Source: DATKFM01 sp963851215
GTDB lineage: Bacteria > Pseudomonadota > Alphaproteobacteria > Dongiales > Dongiaceae
Direction: 5' to 3'
NCBI GenBank assembly: GCA_963851215.1
Contig: CAWKOG010000017.1
Coordinates: forward strand, 496,001-560,000
Length of the DNA: 64,000 bases
Below, one piece after another: positions 1 to 8,683 of the stretch (position 1 is its first letter; the number at the start of each line of letters is the position of its first letter). Position numbers and translations under genes: made by a program. The notes beneath the pieces were generated by a model, which was not told where the DNA came from, did no database searches, and worked only from the letters and a program-made list of their open reading frames with translations.

Positions 1-22
1 GGACAGGCTGAATGACAGGGAA

Positions 23-1066
23 GTGTCACGAATGCTGCGTGCGGCGGCATGTGTGGCTCTGGTTGGCCTATTGGGAGCCTGCGGCAGCGATTCGAGCGGG
101 CCAGCCCAGGAGACCACAGTAAGACCTGATGGCATCTATATCGTTCAGGACGGCAAGGCGGGCCGCTTGAATGAGGATCCTGACAAGATCGTCAAGACCT
201 GGGACCAAAGAACAAACCTCACTCCCAATGTCCAGTTTCTGGTCATCGATCCCTCGGTTGCGGCTCGCCCGCCTAATGCCGATTCCATCTCCCTACAGCG
301 GGTTTCCAAGGTCCGGAGTGTCGTGAACGCCAACGGCAAGGCCAAGAAGACGACCAAATCCGAATGGGTTGTCGCGAATCTTCCCCAGGACAGGATCCCA
401 GTAACCGTCGTCCGTGACTCAGATACGTCGCGCCAATTGCGCGTCACGGCCAACCAGCCGCTGGCCCCCGGGCTTTATTCTCTCACTTACAATACCGGCG
501 TGGAACAGGTGGGCGGGCGCTTTGGCGTGGGCTGGGCCGCCGCAGACAAGACCCAATATGCCGGCCAGCACTGCGTCGATCGCTATGCCGGGAATCCGGC
601 CAGCTATCGTCCCTGCAGCGAATTCGTGGCTGCAAAGCCCAAGGCTGCCGCAAAGCCTGCGGTGCAACAAGCTACCGCAAAGGCGGCCGTGCAGCGCAGC
701 ACGGGGTTGGGACCAATCGAAATCTCCGGGTTGAACGTCCAAAAGGAGATCGTCGGCGGTAAGCCGCTGTTGGTTCTGCGGGGCCAGATGATGAATGTCA
801 CGTCATCGCCGCAGAAGGTGCCGTTGATGTTCGCGGTCGCGACCGACAAACAGGGCCGCGAACTCTCGCGCTGGTCCTTCCGTACGCTCACGGATCAATT
901 GCCGCCCGGCGCAACTGCAACCTTCCAGACATCGACCAACTCGCCGCCCAAGGGTACGGCTAGCATCGCAGTTTTGACCGCCGAGAGCCTGATGCCGCAA
1001 CAGGAGGCGGAGTCCCAGCCGGCGGCCTCGTCATTCATGCAGGTACAGGAACTGCCCGCGCCCTAA
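23..1066 (+). CDS. Putative lipoprotein of unknown function
   Basis: Translates to 347 aa from a GTG. The N-terminus is a short basic stretch, a hydrophobic core and a lipobox (LLGAC), so the mature protein is probably lipid-anchored at a Cys near residue 20. The next in-frame Met, three codons later, is an equally good start. The middle is rich in Ala, Lys and Gln around residues 205-225, which looks like a linker. The last third (about 230-320) looks like a beta-sandwich of the kind found in bacterial DUF3426-like or extracellular assembly domains, but I do not recognise a named family. It ends just before a strong terminator, so it is the last gene of its transcript; anything upstream lies outside the window. 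Function unknown. Confidence 0.75.
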   Translation: MSRMLRAAACVALVGLLGACGSDSSGPAQETTVRPDGIYIVQDGKAGRLNEDPDKIVKTWDQRTNLTPNVQFLVIDPSVAARPPNADSISLQRVSKVRSVVNANGKAKKTTKSEWVVANLPQDRIPVTVVRDSDTSRQLRVTANQPLAPGLYSLTYNTGVEQVGGRFGVGWAAADKTQYAGQHCVDRYAGNPASYRPCSEFVAAKPKAAAKPAVQQATAKAAVQRSTGLGPIEISGLNVQKEIVGGKPLLVLRGQMMNVTSSPQKVPLMFAVATDKQGRELSRWSFRTLTDQLPPGATATFQTSTNSPPKGTASIAVLTAESLMPQQEAESQPAASSFMQVQELPAP

Positions 1067-1087
1067 GGCAGTTCGAGAGGATCCGCA

Positions 1088-1124
1088 CCCGCCGTCGCAT
1101 TGCACTTGCGGCGGCGGGTTTTTT
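1088..1124 (+). terminator. Rho-independent terminator after the lipoprotein gene
   Basis: A 12-bp stem (one G-T wobble) closes a 7-nt loop and is followed directly by six T residues. It lies 22 bases after the stop codon. Confidence 0.9.
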
Positions 1125-1332
1125 GCTGTCTGTCGACCTTGCTCGTCCCATGGCCGCCCGATCATCTGCTTCCTTGCCTAACGGGGCGGGACCGTGGATT
1201 CTGAGCGCTTCAGAGGCAGGTCATCCCCTTCTTTTCCCCTTGATCGACATTCCGCAGAGCTTCCGTCACTGGCGTACGGCCAAGCAGCCCGCTCCGTGGC
1301 GTGCTTCGCCGCGCTGAGGGATGGCGCGCGGC

Positions 1333-2829
1333 ATGGAGTTCCTGCTCGGCATCGATCAGGGGACGACGAACACCAAGGTCGTTCTGGTGGACGATCAGGC
1401 GCGGATACGGGCCGTCGCCGAGCGTCGCATCGCAACAAGCTCGCCGCAGCCGGGCTGGGTCGAGCAGGATCCGGCGGCGATGCTTCGCAATGTCCTGGAC
1501 TGCATTCGCGATGTGCTGGCGCAAGGCGGCGTCGCACCCGGCAAGATCGCCGGCGCCGGAATCTGCAATCAGACCGAGACGCTGGTGGTCTGGGATGCGG
1601 CGACTGGCCGGCCGCTGCATCCGGCCATCGTCTGGCAATGCCGCCGCAGCCAGGCCGATGCCCAGGCCGTGCAGCAGGCCGGCGCGGAGATCGGGGCAAA
1701 GACCGGGCTCGATCTGGATCCCACCTTTACCGCTACCAAGCTGCGCTGGCTGGTACGTGAGCGGCCGGAGATCGGGGCGCAACTCGCGAACGGCCAGGCG
1801 CTCTGGGGTACCGTGGATAGCTGGCTGGTCTATGCCCTGTCCGGCGGCAGCGCCTATGTCACCGAGCCGGGCAATGCCTCGCGCACCATGCTGTTCGACA
1901 TCTCGAGGCTGCGCTTTGACGATGACCTCTTCCGCATCTTCGGCCTGACAATCGCCCGGCGGCCGGAGGTCAAGCGGTCGGCCGCGTCGTTCGGGCATTT
2001 CGCCAGGGAGCATCTGGGCGCCGAGATACCGATCACGGGCATCCTCGGCGATCAGCAGGCGTCGCTGTTCGGCCATGGCTGTTTCGAGCCGGGCATGCTC
2101 AAGGCCAGCTTCGGCACCGGCGGCTTCGTCTGGCTCAATGCGGGAGCGGCGCCACCATCAGGCGACCGGCAGGGCTTGCTGGCCACCATCGCCTGGCAGT
2201 TGGACAAGCCGGCCTACGCGCTGGAAGGCTTCGTCATGTACGCCGGTGCTGTTGTCGACTGGCTGCTGCGTATCCTGGACCTCGGCAGCGATCCGGATGC
2301 TGTCGCTCAGTTGGCCCGGGAGGTCAGGGAAACCGGCGGCGTCACCGTCGTTCCCGCCTTTCAAGGCCTGGGTTCGCCCTGGTGGGACGCTGAAGTCCGC
2401 GCCTCCATCCTCGGTCTTTCCGCGGGCTCCGAGCGCGCGCAAATCTGCCGCGCGGGATTGGAGGCCATCTGCTTTCAGACCCGCGCCGTGCTGGAGGCGA
2501 TGGCCCGCGTCAGCGGGAAGGCGGCGACGCTGGTCAGCGTCGATGGCGGCATGACCCGCAGCGATGAGATCATGGCCATGCAGGCCGCGGTGTTGAAAAC
2601 GCCGCTGCGCCGCGCCGCCACCGTCCATGTGGCTGCGCTGGGCGCCGCGCTGATGGCGGGCATCGGCGCCGGACTGTGGAAAGGCACGCAGGAAATCCAT
2701 CCACTCATGGGAGGCGGCAGCCCGGTCGACGATACAAACTTTGCCACGGAGCCCTGGGACGACCGCTATGCGCATTGGCGCGCTGCCGTCGACCTGACGC
2801 GGCAATGGAAGAAGCATGGACGCGCCTAA
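1333..2829 (+). CDS. glpK: Glycerol kinase-like FGGY carbohydrate kinase
   Basis: About 498 aa, the usual length for glycerol kinase, which phosphorylates glycerol to sn-glycerol 3-phosphate in the cytoplasm. The N-terminal phosphate-binding motif GIDQGTTNTK, the VWQCRR segment, NASRTMLF, GDQQASLFG and the C-terminal ALGAALMAG all match E. coli GlpK. Two residues that contact glycerol there differ here: Arg83 is Thr (NQTETLVVW) and Tyr135 is Thr (DPTFTATK), while Glu84, Trp103 and Asp245 are kept, so a related polyol is possible. I chose the ATG at 1333; an in-frame ATG at 1321 is nearly touching the GAGGG ribosome site. The stop overlaps the start of the FAD dehydrogenase gene by 14 bases, so the two are coupled. 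Confidence 0.85.
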   Translation: MEFLLGIDQGTTNTKVVLVDDQARIRAVAERRIATSSPQPGWVEQDPAAMLRNVLDCIRDVLAQGGVAPGKIAGAGICNQTETLVVWDAATGRPLHPAIVWQCRRSQADAQAVQQAGAEIGAKTGLDLDPTFTATKLRWLVRERPEIGAQLANGQALWGTVDSWLVYALSGGSAYVTEPGNASRTMLFDISRLRFDDDLFRIFGLTIARRPEVKRSAASFGHFAREHLGAEIPITGILGDQQASLFGHGCFEPGMLKASFGTGGFVWLNAGAAPPSGDRQGLLATIAWQLDKPAYALEGFVMYAGAVVDWLLRILDLGSDPDAVAQLAREVRETGGVTVVPAFQGLGSPWWDAEVRASILGLSAGSERAQICRAGLEAICFQTRAVLEAMARVSGKAATLVSVDGGMTRSDEIMAMQAAVLKTPLRRAATVHVAALGAALMAGIGAGLWKGTQEIHPLMGGGSPVDDTNFATEPWDDRYAHWRAAVDLTRQWKKHGRA

Positions 2830-4352
2830 CGTCCGGCCGGATTGCGACCTCCTGGTCATCGGCGGCGGCATCAATGGCGCCGCCATCGCCTGCGATGCAG
2901 CCGGCCGCGGCGCCGCCGTGATCCTGGCGGAGCAGCGGGATTTCGCCGAAGGCACATCGTCGCGGTCGTCCAAGCTGATCCATGGCGGCCTGCGCTATCT
3001 CGAGACCCATGATTTCCGCATGGTGCGGGAAGCGCTGATCGAGCGCGAGATCCTCATGGCCAAGGCAGCGCATCTGGTGCGGCCGCTGCGGCTGGTGCTG
3101 CCCCACGTCACCGGCCAGCGGCCGCTTTGGATGATCCGGCTTGGCCTGTTTCTCTATGACCATATGGCGCCGCGCCGGCATCTTGCAGCGTCGGAAACGC
3201 TGGATCTGGCCCGTCATCCCGCCGGCAAGGCGTTGAAGGCCGAGTTCCGGCGCGGCTTCGCCTACTCAGACTGCCGCGGTGACGATGCGCGGCTGGTGAT
3301 CGCCAACCTGCTGGGCGCGCAACTGCATGGCGCAACGATCCTGGCGCGCCATGCTTTCGTTTCCGCCGAGCGCGACGGCGCGCTGTGGCGCTGCCGATTG
3401 ACGAACATGGAGACGGGCGAGCAGCGGGATGTTTCGGCCCGCGCCATCGCCAACGCCGCCGGCCCCTGGGTGATGCAGGCCGCGGGCTCCATCGGCGGGT
3501 TCCAGACCGCGCGAAAATTACGGCTGGTGAAGGGCAGCCACCTTGTGGTGCGACGGCAATGGCCGGAGGAGCATGGCTATTTCCTGCAGACAACCGACGG
3601 CCGCCTGATGGAGGCGTTCCCCTATGAAGAGGATTTCACCTCCATCGGCACCACCGACGAGCCCTGGGAAGCAGGCACCCGAGGATGTCGCGATCGCCGA
3701 GAAAGAGATCGACTATATGCTGGCCGAGGTGAACCGCTTCTTCCGCCGGCCGGTGACCCGCGGCGACATCGTCTGGAAGTATGCAGGCGTGCGTCCGCTG
3801 TTCGAGGTTGGTGGCGGCCGTGATGCCAATCTCTCCACCCTGACCCGCGACTACTCCTTCGAGATCGACCACGCCGATGGGCAGGCTGCGCTGCTGACGG
3901 TCTTCGGCGGCAAGCTCACCACCCACCGCAAGATGGCCGAACAGGCGGTGGACAAACTGGCGCCGCTCCTCAAATTCCCATCGCAAAGCCGCACGGCGAC
4001 GGAACACCTCCCCGGCGGCGACTTCGGCGGCGCTGGTTACGAGAACATCGGCTTTCATCTAACGCGCGATTATCCGGGCTTGCCGATACGCCAACTCAGC
4101 CGATATGCAAGGCTCTACGGCACGCGCATGTTTGAACTGCTCGGCAATGCCAACAGGCCCGACGATCTTGGTCAATGTTTCGGCGCCGATCTGCAGGCCC
4201 GCGAAGTCGATTTCTTGATGCAGACTGAATGGGCCCGGACGGCCGAGGACATCGTATGGCGGCGGACCAAGCTAGGCCTGCGGCTGACGACGGCGGAGAT
4301 CGAAGCTTTAGCTGAATACGTGCAAGCCAATCGGGTTAGGCAGTCAGCGTAG
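2816..4352 (+). CDS. glpD: Aerobic glycerol-3-phosphate dehydrogenase (frame interrupted once)
   Basis: Membrane-associated FAD enzyme that oxidises sn-glycerol 3-phosphate to dihydroxyacetone phosphate and passes electrons to quinone. The FAD-binding GGGINGA motif is at about residues 16-22, followed by SSKLIHGGLRYLE, RLGLFLYDH, the FAYSDCRGDDARLV segment and, in the second half, DIVWKYAGVRPL and FGGKLTTHRKMAE, all in GlpD order. The frame moves by +1 at a CCC run near 3678-3680: before it the protein reads TTDEPWEAGT, after it EDVAIAEKEIDYML. Removing one C restores a protein of about 511 aa, the family length. I read this as a sequencing insertion rather than a dead gene. It is translationally coupled to the kinase upstream. 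Confidence 0.9.
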
Positions 4353-4505
4353 GGCAGCCATGCGGAAAGCTGGGCCGCAAGGCGGCGGTTTCCCGGCGGT
4401 TCCTATATTGCCGCCCCTCGGCCGGCGGTGCCACATAAGCGGCTTCCGGAGGCGGGCGGCCGGGTGTCCTGCCGCCAATGTTCTCCGTGGAACCAAGGTA
4501 ACGCC

Positions 4506-5369
4506 ATGACCACCGCCACCAAGACCAAAGCCGCCGCCAGCACCGAGCGCAAGGTCCTGCGCCTGGTCCGCGGCCAGGAGACCAGCGACGGCGCCGGCGT
4601 CAGCCTGAAGCGCGTGATCGGCAGCCAGGCCTTGCCGCAGGTCGATCCGTTCCTGCTGTTCGACGAGTTCGGCTCCGACGATCCCAGCGGCTATATCGCC
4701 GGCTTTCCCGACCATCCGCACCGGGGCTTCGAGACGGTCACCTACATGCTCGACGGGCTGATGAAGCACCGCGACAACAAGGGCCATGAGGGCGTCATCG
4801 GTCCCGGCGCCGTGCAGTGGATGACCGCGGGCAGCGGCCTGATCCATTCGGAGATGCCGCAGCAGTCCGAAGGGCTGATGCGGGGCTTTCAGCTCTGGGT
4901 CAATCTGCCGGCCAAGGACAAGATGCGCGCGCCGCGCTATCAGGAGATCCCGGCCGACCGCTTTGTCGAGCACAAGGCGGCGCCCGGCGTGACGCTCAAG
5001 GTCATCGCCGGCACGGTCGGCGGCGTGACCGGACCGGTCACCGATATCGCCGTTGACCCGGTCTATGTGGACCTGCGGCTCGAGGGCGGTGCGGCCCATC
5101 GCATCGACCTGCCCGCCGAGCATCATGCTTTCGCCTATCTGTTCGGCGGCACGGCGCGGATCGGCGGCACGGATGTCACGGCCGGCCATCTGGCCCTGCT
5201 GGACAGCGGCGATCATGTCTCTGTCACCGCCGGTCCGGAAGGCGCGGCGCTGGTCGTTATCGCCGGGCAGCCGATCGGCGAACCGATCGCGCGCTACGGT
5301 CCGTTCGTGATGAACACGCGGGAGGAGATCGAACAGGCTTTCCGCGACTACCAGACCGGCAAGTTCTAG
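4506..5369 (+). CDS. Pirin family protein
   Basis: 287 aa two-domain cupin protein. The N-terminal metal-binding cupin is clear: FPDHPHRGFETVTYML, the glycine-rich MKHRDNKGHEG, and GAVQWMTAGSGLIHSEMP carry the conserved His/Glu ligands of pirins. The C-terminal pirin domain (about 175-275) includes AYLFGGTARIGG. Some bacterial pirins are quercetin dioxygenases and others bind metabolic enzymes; nothing here decides between them. The ATG at 4506 has AAGGTAA seven bases upstream. It is transcribed alone, with a strong hairpin downstream. Confidence 0.92.
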   Translation: MTTATKTKAAASTERKVLRLVRGQETSDGAGVSLKRVIGSQALPQVDPFLLFDEFGSDDPSGYIAGFPDHPHRGFETVTYMLDGLMKHRDNKGHEGVIGPGAVQWMTAGSGLIHSEMPQQSEGLMRGFQLWVNLPAKDKMRAPRYQEIPADRFVEHKAAPGVTLKVIAGTVGGVTGPVTDIAVDPVYVDLRLEGGAAHRIDLPAEHHAFAYLFGGTARIGGTDVTAGHLALLDSGDHVSVTAGPEGAALVVIAGQPIGEPIARYGPFVMNTREEIEQAFRDYQTGKF

Positions 5370-5408
5370 TTCGTCACGCGGCCGCATCTGACGGCTGTTA
5401 GCCGGATA

Positions 5409-5439
5409 CGGAGCGATGTGGTAAGACCGCATCGCTCCG
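5409..5439 (+). terminator. Hairpin terminator after the pirin gene
   Basis: A 14-bp stem with one U-G wobble and a 3-nt loop, followed by TTGCTTTC. The T tract is weak, but the position between two same-strand genes and the stem strength suggest termination, or at least attenuation, just before the HAD gene at 5461. Confidence 0.6.
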
Positions 5440-5460
5440 TTGCTTTCTGGACACAGCTCG

Positions 5461-6145
5461 ATGAATCCCACATCAGCGCCGAGTTTCCTCTTCGACCTCG
5501 ACGGCACGCTGGTCGACAGCGTCTATCAGCATGTGCTGGCCTGGCATGAGGCGCTGGAGTTCCTGCGGCATCGGCCTGCCGGTCTGGCGCATCCACCGGC
5601 GCATCGGCATGAGCGGCGGGCTGTTCACCAAGGCGCTGCTCCAGGAAACCGGCCATGAGATTTCGGCCGAAGAGCGGGAGAAGCTTTACCGCCTCCATGC
5701 CGACGGCTATGCGCGGCGGGCGGCGCAGATCCGGCCGCTGCCGGGCGCCAGGGCGCTGCTGGATCATCTGACGGAGACCGGCGTCCCCTGGGCCGTCGCC
5801 ACCAGCGGCCGCGTGGTGAGCGCGCGGCCGACCTTGGCGGTGCTGGGCATCGACATCGACAAGGCGCCTGTCGTCACCCGCGACCAGGTGCGCTACGCCA
5901 AGCCCGATCCCGACCTGTTTCTGGCCGCCGCTGCCAAGATCAATATGCCGATCGAGCAGGCCATCGTGGTGGGCGACAGCGTGTGGGACCTGCTGGCGGC
6001 GCGGCGGGCCGGCGCGTTGGGCATCGGCCTGCTGTCCGGCGGCTATGGCGCCGACGAGCTGGAGCGGGCCGGGGCGTTCCGTGTGTATGAGGACCCCGCC
6101 GATCTCCTGCGGCATCTCTACGAAGTGGGCGTGCGCAGGGACTGA
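5461..6145 (+). CDS. HAD-superfamily phosphatase, beta-phosphoglucomutase-like (frame interrupted once)
   Basis: Soluble HAD hydrolase of about 227 aa. Motif I is FLFDLDGTLVDS at about residues 8-19 (nucleophile Asp and general acid Asp), motif II is AVATSGR, motif III lies in the YAKPDPDLF segment and motif IV is VVGDSVWDLLAARRAG. The cap is alpha-helical, between motifs I and II. The frame shifts by +1 at a CC pair near 5562-5563; deleting one C gives a continuous LEFCGIGLPVWRIHRRIG. The phosphorylated substrate cannot be read from the sequence. The EamA transporter gene starts 14 bases after the stop, so the two are probably cotranscribed. Confidence 0.85.
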
Positions 6146-6159
6146 CGGCAGACCAGCAG

Positions 6160-7089
6160 ATGACCAGCATATCCCCAGGCCGCGCCCCTGGCGCCGGCGC
6201 CTACCGCGCGGTCGGCGTGCTGCTGGCGGTGGTCTCGATCCTCGCCTTCTCCATCCGGCCGGTCTTCATCAAGCTCGCCTACAGCTATGTCACCGATCCC
6301 ATCACGCTGCTGGCGCTGCGGATGATCTTCTCCCTGCCGTTCCTGCTGGCCGCCGCCTGGTGGACCCAGCGGGGCAGCCGGGTGCGCCTGACGCGCAAGG
6401 ATCTGGGCGTGGTGTTCCTGCTGGGCTGCCTGGGTTACTACCTGGCCAGTTTCCTGGATTTCCTGGGGCTGCAATATGTGGGCGCCGGCATCGGCCGGCT
6501 GATCCTGTTCATCTACCCGACGCTGGTCGTCATCCTCTCCGCCGTGTTTCTGAAGAAGCCGGTGAAGCGGCGGGACGTGATCGCGCTGGCCGTCACCTAT
6601 GCCGGCGTGGCGCTGGTGGCGTCGCGCTATCTGGGCGGCGAGAACGCCAACTTCTTCCTGGGCGCCATGCTGGTCTTCGGCAGCGCCACGGCCTATGCGG
6701 TCTATCTGGTGATCGGCAGCCATGTGGTCCATTCCATCGGTTCCATGCGGTTTGCCGCCTACGCCACCAGCGTGGCCGGGGTGATGGCGATCCTGCAGTT
6801 CTTCGCCCTGCGGCCCATGTCCGCCCTGGATCTGCCCTGGCAGGTTTACGGGCTGGCCGTGCTCATCGCCGTGGTCAGCACGGTCATCCCGATCTTCATG
6901 ACCGCCGAGGCCCTGAAGCGGATCGGCGCCAACGACGTGGCCATGATCGGCGCCCTCGGCCCGGTTTCCGCCATCTTCCTGGGCTATGTGGGCCTGGACG
7001 AAACGCTGACGCTGGTCCAGGTGGCTGGCGCGGTGCTGGTGCTGGCAGGCGTGCTGCTGGTCAGCCTGAAGCCGTCTACTGGGAAATAA
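6160..7089 (+). CDS. EamA/DMT family transporter
   Basis: 309 aa inner-membrane protein with ten predicted membrane segments arranged as two EamA repeats (about 20-145 and 165-305), the standard form of drug/metabolite exporters. The first repeat begins FSIRPVFIKLAY and the second ends LAGVLLVSLKPS. Members export amino acids, metabolites or nucleobase-like compounds; the substrate cannot be inferred. It follows the HAD phosphatase by 14 bases and is probably in the same transcript. Confidence 0.88.
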   Translation: MTSISPGRAPGAGAYRAVGVLLAVVSILAFSIRPVFIKLAYSYVTDPITLLALRMIFSLPFLLAAAWWTQRGSRVRLTRKDLGVVFLLGCLGYYLASFLDFLGLQYVGAGIGRLILFIYPTLVVILSAVFLKKPVKRRDVIALAVTYAGVALVASRYLGGENANFFLGAMLVFGSATAYAVYLVIGSHVVHSIGSMRFAAYATSVAGVMAILQFFALRPMSALDLPWQVYGLAVLIAVVSTVIPIFMTAEALKRIGANDVAMIGALGPVSAIFLGYVGLDETLTLVQVAGAVLVLAGVLLVSLKPSTGK

Positions 7090-7173
7090 TGGCAAGCGAA
7101 TCAATGATCTGTGTGATTTTTACCACAGTTTGTGGATTTCCGGCCCCGAGGTGACCGCCGCCACTGAATTCGG

Positions 7174-7189
7174 CTAACGGTATGTTAAC
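7174..7189 (+). promoter_or_regulatory. CtrA-like box (CTAAC-N6-TTAAC)
   Basis: The sequence matches the alphaproteobacterial CtrA motif TTAAC-N6-TTAAC with one mismatch. It lies about 40 bases upstream of the protease start. This is a motif match only. Confidence 0.3.
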
Positions 7190-7228
7190 CATAGTGGCAT
7201 AAAAGGTACGCAGGATTCAAAAGCTGGG

Positions 7229-8050
7229 GTGGGCGCTGTGGCTATACGTTCGCACATGCTCAAGTTCGGTCTATTCGTCTTCGGCACATTGACGGCCATG
7301 GCGGCCGGCGCGGCGATTGCGACCTGGCCCGCTACCGAGCAAACGGAAGAAGACGTCATCGCCCGTTCGCTGGCCTCGTCGGTGCAGCTCTTCGCGGAGC
7401 GCGAAGGCGGGGTTCGGCGCACAGCCTCCGGCGTAACGCTGACCGCGGGCCGCGACGGGCGCTCCATCATCGTCACCGCCGCGCATCTTCTGACACCGCA
7501 AATCGCCCAGACCGTCTATGTGTCGCCCCTGGGCAGCGGGGAGCGCGTCGAGGCACGCATCCTCGCCATCGATGAAGCCAATGACATCGCCGTGCTTGAA
7601 GCGGGCGCCATGACCGGTGCCTCGATCCTGCTGAAGACCGAGGCGCGGTTGGGCGACAATGTGTGGGTGGTGTCCTACCCCTGGGGCGGCCGCGGCACGA
7701 TCGTCGGCGGCGCCGTCAGCCAGATCCGCGGCGGCAGCGAAGCCGGCTTCCCGGTGGCCGGTCCTGTGGGGCTGATCTCTGCCGCCGTCAGCTACGGCAC
7801 CAGCGGCGGCGGCGTGTTCGACGCCCGCAGCGGCAAATTGGTCGGCATCGTGCGCAGCTACCGCACAGCCAAACTCTCTTTGCCCGGCACGCCGGCGCAG
7901 AGTCTCGAACTGCCGATCGCCGGCGAGACGACCGTGGTGCCGGTATCGGAAATTCTCTGCTTGCTGCGGCAGATCGAAGCGCCGGAAGACGCCGCGAGCC
8001 TTGTGGGTTTCCTGGCTGACGCGCCGGCCGGCAGCTGCACGGACGTCTGA
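7229..8050 (+). CDS. Membrane-anchored trypsin-like serine protease
   Basis: 273 aa from GTG. A hydrophobic segment at about residues 11-31 is a signal peptide or anchor, so the catalytic domain should face the periplasm. The trypsin-like triad is visible: His86 in TAAHLL, Asp119 in NDIAVL and Ser192 in GTSGGGVF with the oxyanion glycines. The fold resembles the protease half of DegP/HtrA, but no PDZ domain follows; the chain ends about 50 residues after the protease core with two Cys (SEILCLL and GSCTDV) that could form a disulfide. Its gene stands alone and meets the DUF1344 gene convergently. The target is unknown. Confidence 0.82.
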   Translation: MGAVAIRSHMLKFGLFVFGTLTAMAAGAAIATWPATEQTEEDVIARSLASSVQLFAEREGGVRRTASGVTLTAGRDGRSIIVTAAHLLTPQIAQTVYVSPLGSGERVEARILAIDEANDIAVLEAGAMTGASILLKTEARLGDNVWVVSYPWGGRGTIVGGAVSQIRGGSEAGFPVAGPVGLISAAVSYGTSGGGVFDARSGKLVGIVRSYRTAKLSLPGTPAQSLELPIAGETTVVPVSEILCLLRQIEAPEDAASLVGFLADAPAGSCTDV

Positions 8051-8077
8051 GCTTCCACTTCTCCGATGAAGAGCGAT

Positions 8078-8105
8078 GGGGCGGATCCGTGAACGGACCC
8101 GCCCC
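8078..8105. terminator. Strong hairpin between convergent genes
   Basis: Arms of 7 and 5 bp separated by one mismatch, with a 2-nt GA loop, lie between the stops of the protease (+) and DUF1344 (-) genes. There is no good T tract on either strand. It is probably a shared transcript end. Confidence 0.45.
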
Positions 8106-8135
8106 GATTTGCTCGACGTAAGCGAGCAGGCTCGT

Positions 8136-8391
8136 CTACTGAGCCGGCTTCACCTCGGTCGCAGTCTTCTGGCCGTCCTTCTCCTCGAAGGAGACGGTCA
8201 CGTCGGAACCCGGCTGCAGCGAGTCGATCGCCACGGCCTCGCCGAGGATGAAGCTGCTGCCATCCTCGAGGGTCAGCGTACGGGTGGCCGGATCGACCGC
8301 CTGAATCTTACCCATCGCCTCTTCGGCCAGCGCCGCGCCGGCAGAACCGAGAATTCGACAGAACAGAGAGAACCGCGAGTGTCTTCCGCAT
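8136..8391 (-). CDS. DUF1344 family exported small protein (frame interrupted once)
   Basis: About 84 aa. The true start is an ATG at 8391 with AGGAG 8 bases upstream; it opens a signal peptide (MRKTLAVLSVLS then ILGSAGAALAEE) that is split by one extra A near 8354-8355. After the cleavage site comes the short DUF1344 beta-barrel, with TLTLEDGSSFIL and VTVSFEEKDGQK, as in many Rhizobiales and Rhodospirillales periplasmic proteins of unknown role. A longer reading in the downstream frame, starting at 8414, lacks the signal peptide and I do not support it. Confidence 0.75.
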
Positions 8392-8683
8392 AGAGCATAC
8401 TCCTCTTCTTCCAATCACGAGAATGTTCACCGGGCAAAGCAGGGGTGCCTCACGCGGCACCCGTTACTTACGGGGCATATCCCGAAATTGCATGTGATAA
8501 GGAGTGAGCGTTTAGGGGGCAAAAGTTGTGGTCCGGGAACAAATTTCGGTGTTCTGAATTATCGAGGCCCGTTCTGCATTTAGCGACTGCAGCGCTGTCG
8601 GATTCGTCTCACGGCTGATACGTCCGCTTGATTTTTCCACAGGAAGAAAGGACAACCGGCCCGCGGTGGATGGAGCGACAATC

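Noticed and set aside
4344..5507. 387-residue open frame antisense to the pirin gene
   Set aside because: The pirin protein on the plus strand is complete and has a ribosome site. The antisense frame has no recognisable domain.
6045..7154. 369-residue plus-strand frame overlapping the EamA gene
   Set aside because: Arg/Gly/Pro-rich composition typical of an out-of-frame reading of a membrane-protein gene.
8136..8414. DUF1344 protein starting at 8414
   Set aside because: That frame begins with an implausible Glu-rich leader. The ATG at 8391 opens a signal peptide once one extra base is removed.
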